A DNA stretch of 64,000 nucleotides. It comes from Dysidea avara (taxonomy: Eukaryota; Porifera; Demospongiae; Dictyoceratida; Dysideidae). Below the pieces are notes generated by a model. That model was not told the origin of the DNA. It made no database searches and saw nothing but the letters and a program-made list of their open reading frames with translations. The first letter of the stretch is position 1. Each line of letters begins with the position of its first letter. A program made the translations under genes and the position numbers. Location: NCBI RefSeq assembly GCF_963678975.1, contig NC_089280.1, positions 1,873,001 to 1,937,000 on the forward strand, written 5' to 3'. This document shows, in pieces, positions 37,501-49,500 of the stretch.

Positions 37501-40500
37501 TTGCTGACAGCCCAAGGTGTCAATTCGTAGTAGCGCAATGCATAGCTTCCCTACAGTATGTTTGTAAACAGAAATTATCCGTATTTCCTGTGGTGACTGG
37601 ACTGATTGCAGAGACAATCCTAACACTGGTAATGCTGTGTAATGGGCTGAACATAGCTGAAAGCGAAGCATAATGGCCGCTGCACTTTCGAGGCAGTAAT
37701 TGGTAGTTGAGGGCACACGAATTGTATTTTTGTGGTAATTGGATTGTTGCAGAGGCACTTCTTCTACTGTTTTTGATCTGTAGTGCTGTGTAACAGGCCA
37801 AATATAGCTGAAAGCAAAGTGTAATGGCATCTGCACTTTCGAAGCAGTTTTTGATTGCTGGGACGCACATTTAGATGAAAACATATATTCTGATACCATA
37901 GTTGTCAAATGGTAAAACTCTGAAGTTCCACTTTTACCTAGTAAGAGATGGCCTAAGTTCAAATCCCAGGTTGGTCAATTTTTTTTTCTTTTTCTGAGGA
38001 TTTGTTGCACCACTTTTTTGGTTTTTTTTGGTGGTTGATTTTTTCTTTAATAGCACTGACAAGTTTGGATAAAATCCTTTTGTGAACAGTCATTAGCACC
38101 AACGAATAAAAGGATCAGATTGTTGAAAAGCATAATAATTGTAGTAATTTAACTCAGCCATAGTGATCATGCTACATACTCTGTTATACTGTAATGCATA
38201 TCGGTTCGGTTTTTTGGCTTTGAAGTATCAGCTGTGTATATGATATCGGTTCATTATAAACCTTATCAGAAATAGGCAATAAATATCAGATATCGGTATC
38301 GGATGTAAAATGTGGTATTGGTACAGCTCTAATTTTAATAGAGTGCATATTTTTTAAGGAATAGAACACACATAAAACACAATCAATTCCCCTGTAAAAT
38401 AATAAACATTACTATTAGCTATGACATAGAATTTTCATTTATAAGGTAAAACTTAAATAAGTTAATCAGCTGACAGCAGTGGTTCAGTGGTGAAGGGTTT
38501 GGGAAATGGATATAGAGGTCCCTGGTTCGAACCCAGGACAAATTTTTTTAGACATTTTTAAATTCTTGGTTGACCGTTCTATTAGAGTATTTCAACCCCA
38601 CAGTTTTACACCAAGTTGGTTTTCTCTTGGTAGCTTTATAGATGTCGCTGCAATTGTTTTTAAACCACAAGTAATTTGAGCTATGATGGTTAACTTACTG
38701 TATGCACAGACCAATTTTCAAATTATTTTCTTAAGTGGCAAATATTGATCATTTTTAACTTTATAACTCTGTGAACATCTTGCCAGATTTGTACCAAACT
38801 TTATTAGCCTTAACAGTAGGCCAAATTTCATGACAATTGAGGCTTTTTACAATAGTTCTTGTAAAGTGTGTAAAAAAGATAACCTATGCCCCCATGTGAA
38901 GAAAAAACAAAGAAATCCAACTTTGAGTGCTTGTATTTAATGCAACCTTGCTCAAATTTTGTATGTGGTATGCCAAAGGTGTAGCGGGATGTTTGCGGTA
39001 TAAAATCTATTTATATTGGAGGAGGGATCATGAAGCTACATAAGCGTGAATATCGCATTTTCTTTCTTCCTATCAATATATCCACAGTTTAGCATACCAG
39101 CTTACTTGGCCACACAACACATTACTATGTGTATCTTGATTAGCAACAACCTTTAATTCATATCTGTGTACGTTAAGTACAATTTCATTATGTCACTTTC
39201 AGTCTCACTCACAGTAAAATGATTGCTAATTATAGCCACAATAAGCTGCTAGTATGTTAATGTCATAAAATTTTTGTCCATACATTAACAAACTCAATAT
39301 CACTGCATGTCATTTTTTCCTCATAAAGTCATACTGTTCTTTCTTTAAAGATTGGAGAAAATATTGTACAGTACCTGAACAATTCTGGAGTTCAGATAAT
39401 TTTGAGTTTGATATTTGGTGAAGGAGCTGAAGATTATGCTATTCAGCAGATTAAGGTGATCAAAATACACAGTAGTAACACTAACTTGTAACAATAGTGC
39501 TTCTTTTGTTAATAGAATGTCAATGCTAGAATTGTGTCTGTATTTATACCTCCATCACCAGTAAACTTACTGGTTAACTTCTGGTGTAAGGTAAGTTTAT
39601 GTAATGTTGTTACGATGTGTACTTATGTTGATTTGAATCCCAGTGATCAAAATACTAGCTTGTTAATTGACAGGGGTGATTGTTCAGTGATGCTTAAGAA
39701 AAGTATGAGTCCTCTCACTTTCACCAATAGTTTGTTTCCAATTAAAGCACATGCCGCTTCACAAAGTTACAGTGTACCTGATGCATAGCAAATTCTGTAC
39801 TAAAACTAACCAACCATTGTATAATGTTGCAAACTTTTCACTTTCATTAATTGTGACCAGATTTTGCAAATCAACCGATAGGTGCAAACTGCAAATGTCT
39901 CATACCATCCATCATGAAGTTGATGCACTATCAGGAAATGTGAATGTTTTGTGCCTTGTGCCACCAAACACCATTTGTGCTAGCGAATACCATTCTTTAA
40001 ACCTAGTTATATACTCACCCACCACTCACTTTACAAGACACACCATAGTGTGTTGTGTGGCCAAGAATGCTAGCACACCACACCGTGAGTATATTTACAG
40101 AAAGAAACAAAATACAATTTTCACGTATATGTAGCTCCATGCTCTCTTCTCAAGTTGGAATCATTTTATACTACAAATGCCCTCCACCTTCAGTACCCCA
40201 CATACCAAATTTGAGCAAATTGCCTAACACAATCGTGAAATATAAGCCTTCAAAATCCAGCTTAATTATTTCTTCATTTAGGAGGTTTGGGGGCTTAGAT
40301 TATTCTTTTCACACACTTTACAAAAACCATTATAAAATGCAAATGTGTAACTCAATTGTCTTGAGCTTTGGTACACTTTACGAATGCATTGTGGCACACA
40401 TACCAAGTTTAGTGCAAATCTGATTAAAAGTCGTAGAGCTATGGACAATTATTTGCGTTAAAAATGTCATCTTGTTGTCATGGCTACAAGGTAAATCACT

Positions 40501-43500
40501 TATGGGAATAACTTAAAAATCAGTGTGCATGTAGGTTAACTATCATAGCTCAAACCTTTTGTGGTATAAAAGAAATTGCATTAACAGCTATAGAGTTACA
40601 AGGCAAAAACCAAACAACTGTAAATCGTGGGGTTGAAATGCTCTAATAGAACAGTCACCATGGTGCATATAAATGTAAAACCAGGGACTTCCATGCTGAA
40701 CACCCGAATCCTTAACCATTGAGCCACTGTTATCACAGCTGATAACCTCACTTACCTTGCTTAATTTCTACTTTATAAATGAAAATTCTAGCAAAATCTA
40801 CTCAATAGTAAAAGTTCATAATTTCATAGGTCTAGCGAGAAGTCAATGATTAAGTAGAGGTTGACTGCAGAGAAGATCACAGGTCCCAGCTGTTGTGGCT
40901 CGTCTGGTGCGTGCTTAGACTGCATGTTGTGGGGGATCAAGTCACCACTGGATCTGGGATTTTTTTCTACATTCTTCAACGTTTCAGTTACATGTTTCTG
41001 ACTCCCTGTATTCACAGGCTTTAGCCTTCTCACAGGTCTCTAGTGGGATAGCATTTAATAATAAATCTATCAATGGAAAATCTTGAACATTCTATGTGTG
41101 TTCTATTAGAAATCCTCAAAAAGTATGTGCTCTATTAGAGCATTACACAAGTAATCAAATAAAACAATACTATTACAACTTCTCTAGTACTTATTCCATT
41201 GAATCAAAGCTGATATTATAGCCATTTTGCTACAGAACAGCGGGGTAGTACATTACTATTAAGACCTATTTGCACCAATCGTCATCATCATAAGTGCTAT
41301 GCTAATAAAACTTGGCTGCAAATTGTATTCTAGCCTAAAAGGTGTGGGATTTGCTTTGTATCATGTTTTGCATGAAAAATCAAGATACTTTAATAGAACA
41401 GTCACTGATAAATCTTAAATAGACAAATAGTATACCTAACTTGGAAAGAATTTACTTTGTTATAAAACACTATTACAAATAAATACAGGTATATTGCAAC
41501 CTTATATAGCCACAATTGAGCACAAAATTATATCAGTACAAATTGGCTTTAGTATCAGATCAGTAGGTAGCTATTTTTCTGTATTGGTAGAGCACTAGTT
41601 TGTCATATCATCTTCATTGTATCTATAGATAAGAAGAACAATGATTTGTGTAAAAGCAAACCTCAAAGGCCAGTTTATGGTTGGCTTTGGGTATAAATTT
41701 AAACTACAAAAAGAAGTAAAATCCATGCAAAAACAGCCCAGCTGTATAAAAAGGGTGCAGCCTTCAAATAGTCTGGATGGAAAAGGTTGTGAAATCAAAG
41801 GTGGCGGCCATAAAATGGCTGCAATGATGTTGATCATACTAAATTTTATTAAAGCACAAAACCATTATTAAGATTTATTCAGGCTGTTTTGGGTGGGTAA
41901 TAAATCTCATATACTCCACCTTGTTTTCTAATATACCCCACGCCTTCAGGCACAATATAACATCTGCTCAAAACCAGGCTTATCCAATCGCTATGCATTG
42001 TTCATGTGCAGTAATTTAACGAACGCTATTATTTTGTCACGTGAGGACGCACAGTTGCCATGGCACTAGTATCACTGCAAGAAAACCATCCACTTTTGCC
42101 AAGCCCACAGCAGAAACAGCCATGGATGAGGTAAGTAATCTGAGTGTAATGCGAAATAGAGTCTAAAGCAGTTATACGGGCACAATGTGGAGTCTATGAA
42201 ATTTATAAACCCTCAGACCCTTAGTAGCACCCTCGCTTCGCTCATGTGCTACAGCCCAGGCCTTCAGGTTTATAAATTTCAGACTCCACATTGTGCCTGT
42301 ATAACTATTATTTATCATCCGCATCATTGCAGCTATTTCATGGCTGCCACCTTTGATTTCACAACTTTGTTCACTAGACTTTTTGAAGGCTGCACCATTT
42401 TTATACAGCTTGGGCTGTTTTGTGTGGATTACATTTACTTGTATAAATACCTGTGATTGGCTGTGAATTGTTACTGCCTCCATACGGTAGATTTTCCTGT
42501 TTGAGTCTGGAATACATATACAAGACAACACAGCCCATATAAAACTACTTTCAAAGCAATAATATATCTACAGGCTTAGGATACGTTGGCATGTTCTATA
42601 ATAACATCAGATAAATGTGAATCACTTTGTGTTTCATTGTTGCAAGTGAAGATTTTAAACTATAAGTTTATTATACATATATAAGCACTTTCACCCCTGC
42701 TCTAACCATTACCACCCTGTGCACACTAAGGAATTAACACCTGGGCTTGCAGGGCTCATTAATGTCAAATATGAATACTAAATTGCTTATAAGAAATAGA
42801 TGTGGGCTTCTAAAGTGATAAAATTAATAAAGTAATGAAATGTTATACGGCCAAGAAAGCCAGTGTACTAGACCATGGGCATATTGACGGAACATGATAT
42901 TTACATACATATGCACCTTCTCTAAATGGAATTAGTTTTACAATTCAGTTTTCCACATACTAAATGTGAACAAGATTGTCATGTGTGTCCATGAAATATG
43001 AGCTCGCAAAGTTTGGTTTAATTTCTTCTTTGTTTTGATTTTGTTGCACACTTTCCAAAACTATTATGAAAGCAATTGCACAACTCAATTGCCTTGAAAT
43101 TTGGCTTACATTAAGTTTGGAAAATCTGATGATGGATGTTCACATGCAGAGTTATGTAGAATTTATTTGTATTAAAAGAGGGTAAACCACTTATGGGAAT
43201 AGGTTGAAAATTGGACTGTACATAGGTTAACCATCATAGCTCATACTTTTTAAAGTTTAATACAAATCACAGTAACAGCTACAGAAGTTAAGGAGAAAGG
43301 TGCAAAATTGTGGGGTCAAAATACTTTAATTACAACAGTCACCGAGAATTATGAAAATTGTCAAAAAGAATTGTCCAGGGTATGAACCGGGGTCCTTTAT
43401 ACTCATTTCCCGTACCCTAATCCACTGCTGTCATCTGGTCAGCTCTACCTTATAAATGACAATTCTAGACTGAATCTACTTAATGTAAAAGTTTATAATT

Positions 43501-46500
43501 TCATAGATCTACCAATGGAGAATCTAGAGCATTCTACAGTATGTGTGTTCTATTAGATGACTTTAAAACACATACACATCTTCAGCAAAATTAGTTGTCT
43601 ATAATATGACACTCTTTCAGCTTTCATTATCATCATTGTATCTGTAGATAAGAAGAAATTGGAGTCAAGGCCAGTTTATGGTCAACTATGGGGCATTTAA
43701 AACACAAAAAGAAGTGAAATCCATGTAATGGCTACCAAACTACAAAAATGGTATACAGCAAACATCATTGCAGCCATTTCGTGGCTTTTTCCACCCAGGC
43801 TTTTAAAGGTCAAACCCCTTTTTACAGTTTGCATGTATATGGTTTACTAGTAATTGCTGTCATTCACAGCCTCCACGTGTACTGTCACCTCAATACTACA
43901 CTATGTATCTCAGTTCCTCGACCAGGTACTTTTGAGATAATATTATTTCTTAGGTTGTTAAGAGCAAACTAGCTGGACCCAACTTTGTGTGGCTCCTTCC
44001 TGAATGGTTCCTACCTGACTGGTGGAATCTCACTGACTCTGATTGTGATACTGAAGAAATGAGAGATGCTCTGGAACACTCAATATCATTCGCAGATAAC
44101 AGTGAGCTTACTAATGATGCTTCAAGGATGTTAGTATCTAACAAAGTGAGGTTTATATGATCATAGTACGTGATTATTATTTATTCCATCATATTAATAG
44201 AATGTGTCACAATTTAAGAAGGATCTACAGAATAAAACTACTTTATATAGTGTTAACACGGATGTAGATGTTGGATCTAGAATTGGATATGTGTATGATG
44301 CAATGTGGACCATTGTTCTTGCCTTAAACTCATCCATATCAATACTGGAAGATAGAGGGTTGGGAGGACTGGAAGACTTCACTTATGATTCAGTTGAAAT
44401 GGCAAATGTGTTCACTGAAGCTGTTGCTAATGTGTCATTTCAAGGAATATCGGTTAGTTACCTTTAGGTGTAAACTATGTATTGTTGTGTCAGTATTAAC
44501 ACATAGTATTACTAATCATCTGAAATATTACTTTAGGGAAATGTGTCTTTTGAAAATGGCAACCCCAGCCAACCTGCTTCTCTTCTAGTATTTCAGTACC
44601 GAAGTAAGTGTTAAATTATTAGTTACGTATTTTTAAATTAATAGGTAAGCTTTAAATCACAAGAATTTTTGGAGTTTTAATACGGCAGTGGTCTGAAAGT
44701 CCTGTGCCATGGTACTTTAAAATGTGAAGCATTTTTTAAGTTACTGCTGAAAATTAACATGTAAAGGGTCTATGATACAGCACAGTATTTGGTGAGGTTT
44801 TACATTTCCTGCCAAAAGATCAACAAAAACCCAGTTTAACTTTTCCTTCATAATAGCTTAATTGGCTAAATCAAGTCCAAATGTGCTTTTCATAGTAATC
44901 CCGAAAAACTGCCTCCAATGCATTTTAAAAATAAATCTTACTATATGACTAAACATAACAATTGTTTCATGTGTATCTATCATATTAGCTTGGGGAAATC
45001 CAGGGTTTGGTAAGGGGGCACACCATGATCAGAGTAGTAGGCAGTCAGGGGTGCAGAGTAATTTATATCTTTCAGGACCGAAATACTTATATACGTAATA
45101 GCAATAAATCATGCTTTCTAAGTGGTCTACATTGATCAAGAGCTGCATGTAGGGATCAGTAACGGTCATGAGTTCAGTTATACGAGCCTTAAGAAATGTG
45201 ATAATAGTGTAAGTGTAAATAATGTACAAAATATTCCTACAGGCTATGTAGCTAAATGTGTTCGTGGGTTGCATGGTGCTGCAGATACAAGTTTTCATAC
45301 TCAGCAGAACAATGACTATAGAGAATTTAAAATAATGTTACATACAGTGACTGTTATATTAGACTGACTGCTCCATTAGAATATCTTTTTTGGAGGGAGG
45401 AAGGAAGGCACATACCCCTGTTCCCCTTTACAGTAGATTCACCACTGATAGATAAGAACAAAATGTGACCCAGTCTGGGAAAACTAGTCTTATCGCTTAT
45501 TAAAAAGTATTGAGAAATGGCAATTTTAAGTATTCAGTGTGTTAAATGTTGTAGCTCACCAATGGATAAAGCTACGTGTATAATTACAAATTTTCATATC
45601 ACCAATTTCTTACATCCACTGTACCAGTAGCCAACAGTTAAATTTCCTACCATTTTATATAGTTTTTAAACTGAGGTTGACTGTAGGAGGTGAGCTCCAA
45701 AAGGAGTGGGAGGCGGGGTACGGAGGAAGGCAAGGAACTGTTTAAAAAGTTAAAGAGGAAGGCGTAGGTATGGATTAGACCAAGTTATGGAGCATTTAGG
45801 CCAAGTTATGGGGAATTTAGGTCTCAAACAGGCTAAAATGAAAGGACATTTACAACACAGGTCTTTATTCAACACCACGGAGCTGTAAAGCAACATACAG
45901 CCATACCTAGGCTAACCAGAGCTCCTTTAGGGCCCCAGACAGCTTGTACAGATCGTCACTGTGTTTGGAAAAAGCAGCCAGCGACTTTCATAATGAAATT
46001 TGATAGTTTATTCTTGTAGTTTTGTTTTCTTGGTGAAAAATCAAATCTGCTGTCATGGGCGACAAGACTGATTTTCCCAGACTCAGTCACAAGTTAGGAA
46101 TTATCAAAGTACAGTCTAAGTGAGCAGACTGGTTCATTTGGCTGTGACAAAACAAAGAACTTAGTGAAATGATTACTTTACTTGCCAGTAATGGGTGCTC
46201 GTTTGCCTTGCAAGTTGTAATTATAACCAAATGTATCTGGCATTGTTCATTCCTTTAATGTGGTTGTATATAGAAGTTTGATAATGATGAACTGTATTGT
46301 GACCAGTTAACAAACAAGTGTGAGAAATTTTGCAAGCAACATAGTAAGGATCACTAAAAGTATTGGATTTGCACTTTAGGTGATCATCCCCTCGTTTCAG
46401 TACTCTTCAATCCCTACTACTATGGAGCTTGTAGAATTCCTAATATGATTAACATTATCATCATGATGCATGTGGTTTAGATGGTGTTCCTGAGCCAATA

Positions 46501-49500
46501 TTGATCTTCAATCTACTACAAACTGATGATTCTGACAAGTTACAATTTGTCTCAAACAACAGTAGCTTTATCTGGCAAGGTATGTACAACTATAATGATA
46601 TAACTGTTATCAGTTGATATCATCTCCCTAGGTGGAGTTGTACCCAGAGATTCTCCTGTTCCAATTGTTAGAGAAAGCCATTTGGTAGAATTTATAATAA
46701 CTGGTGTTGTGTCTTCTATTGGAATATTATCAACTATCTTCTTCTTCATGTTTAACCTCTACTATAGAAAACACCAGTAAGTCATCTAGCATAGGGATCA
46801 TGAAGGTTTGGGCTTTTCTGGCCAAAATATCACCCTAAAACCAGCCTCACAATACCTTCATGGTGCCTTGGCAGTATTGGTTGATAGTTTATAAAATATA
46901 TACACTGAGGAGAGTATCCTACTCTCATATACCCCTGTAGAAGGGCATATTGTGAAGTTGTGATGTTACATTTCCGAGTTCACCTGTTTCTCTTTGCATA
47001 ATTAATGATGTTATTAATTGAACATAATATCAGTTGAACATGACCCTAACAATATTGCTAGCAGATAAATTGACTCAAGCTCTCAGCATTTCTTACTGAA
47101 CTACAAGCGTATGGGTTTGGGCAACTGCATAGACATTTCTTGCCAGGCCTTTTGAAAATAGGGAATTCCTGAGCATCGCTAGTGTGGTAAAATGCTAATG
47201 ATTCTTGCACTTTTACAGCTGCTCGTATGTCACAAACCACAGCACCTTGTTACATCATAACTTCACGATCCGCTCTTCTACAGGGGTATATGAGAGTAGG
47301 ATACTCTCCTCAGTGTATTATGAACACTTGATATAACCAAGCCCGAAAGTGCCTTTAGTACAACATGAAATACTTCCAAAAAAGTTGCTACAAATTTTTT
47401 CAAAATTATTTAGTGGAGTTTTCTACTGACTGAATGACTGAGTGAGTGACTAACTAATGCCTTCAAACAAGGGTAACTCAAAAACAGCTAGCTTGATGTT
47501 TTTATTGTTTGATGTCACTTCAACCCTACAGGTGCCTTTTGGCATACCGTAGTACATACAATGCATGCTTCATGAACTTACCTCTGTCCTCCTTTGTGTC
47601 CCATTTATCTTTGCTGACAGCACGAGGTGTTGATTCGCGGTAGCGCCATGTGATGGTTTCCCTACTTTTGACAGGAATTCCCAAGTTTTCTGCTAATTGT
47701 GCCTGGATTGATTGCAGACATTGTTCTTGTAGTGTTCTTCATTTGTATACAACACTGTGCAACCGGCTGAACATAGCTGAAAATGAAGCATGATGGTCAC
47801 TTTGCTACTTCAGTAATAATATTGATTATTGGGAGATGAAAACAATAAGCTTGCTGCCATCCTTTCTTCTAATCCGGGTTCAGCAGTCACAATAATGTTA
47901 CAAGCAAACAAGTATAAGAATTTGATTAGGGATCATAGAAATAAAAAGTATTGAAACACAAGGGATATACCTGAAGATATACTAGAGAATATTTAATCCC
48001 TAATTTAGTCATGGGTATTTAATGTCCCCTAGTATATCTTCAGGCGTAGGTGACCTCTTGTTTCACTACTATTTATTTCTTAAATTCCTATTTTTTTCTT
48101 ATACTTGTTCTATCTGTCTCCATTAACAGATGTATCTATGCATAATCAACTGCATGAGTCTATCTAAAATACAAGTACACATTTATCACTCAATTTCAAA
48201 GCACTCAAACTTCAAAATTTTCCTGTTTGGGCATGCCCCCAGACCCCCTACTATTCCTAGTGTGCAAAGCACACTAAGGTACAGTTAATGGTAACATTTT
48301 GTAACTGAAAGACACCCCACATGACTTGCCTCCCACTTTGGATTACTGTCCACTCCTGCATGTAATGATTGCAATATTAATTTATGAAAGCAATCTGTAC
48401 ATCATACACTACGATAGTAGTGTATAGTAGGGACCACAAAGGAGTAGACGTGGCCCACGAAATAAAATCATCCAAAAAACAACCTCAATTTTCCCAGACA
48501 ACGATGAGGCAGTATTGGTTAGGTAAAACTAAGCCCAAACAAGCTTTCAGATCAACCCGAAATGCTTTCAACAAGTTGCTATGGAATTTTAAAAATAATT
48601 TATTTAATGGAATTTTCTACTGACTGACTGACTGAGTAACTGATTGACTGATGCCTTCAGACAAGTGTACTCAATAACAGCTAAGGCTACGGGCTTGATT
48701 TTTTCACTGTTCGATGTTGCTTCAGCCTGACAGGCACCTTTTGGCATACCGCAGTACGTGTAATGCCTTCGCCATGGACTTACCAGTGTCCTCCTTTGTG
48801 TCCCACTCATCTTTGCTGACAGCTAAAAGTGTCGATTTGGCAATAGCACATGATGGCTTCCCTTCATAACGAAAATCATCCGTATCTGTCATAATGGCTA
48901 TTTTGATAGCAGAGGCGCTTTTCAAACAGTTTTTGATTTGTATTGCTGTGTAACGGGTTGAACATAAGCTGATAATGAAACATAATGGATACTTTACTTT
49001 TCAGATGATAATAATTGATATAACCTGGGGCGTGCGGCACCATTTCTTTCGATATGTGTGAATTGCAGAGGTGCTTTTCGAGCAGTTCTTGATTCGAAAT
49101 GCTGCGTAACAAGTTTAACATAGCTGACAACAAAGCGTAATGGATACTTCACTTTTCAGATGATAATTGGGGTACGCGGCATCATTTCAGATGCAGTATG
49201 CATGGGTTCACCAGTCATAATAATTATTTACAAAAAAAGTTAACAAACAAGTACACAGAAAAATTTGGAATTTTCAACTAGAGTAGGGACCATAGTACAT
49301 CAATAAAAAGTACTGAAACAACCTGGAGCAGTGCACGATATTAAATCACAGTAAAACAATAAGAAGTGATATATCCCTACTGTGCTCAAGATACTACAAT
49401 GGAAATGCACAGTAGGGATATAACACTTCTTATTGTTTTACTGTGATTTAATATCGCGCACTACTCCAGCTTGTTTCAGTACTTTTTATCGATGTGTTAT

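Noticed and set aside
37468..37962. 164-residue minus frame
   Set aside because: Lies wholly in the ctga-family repeat, whose other copies are not open in this frame.
38480..38545. Candidate tRNA gene (A box and ggttcgaaccc B box)
   Set aside because: No acceptor-stem or anticodon-arm pairing could be drawn, and the same head recurs at 40690 and 43390 attached to one repeat body; it is a retroposon head.
39534..40423. Three 84-127-residue plus frames
   Set aside because: They overlap the end of exon 5 and its intron and the inverted repeat at 40027-40747; shadows without splice support.
48384..49133. Frames of 67-85 residues on both strands
   Set aside because: Inside ctga-family repeat DNA; similar but broken frames occur at 52754-53192.
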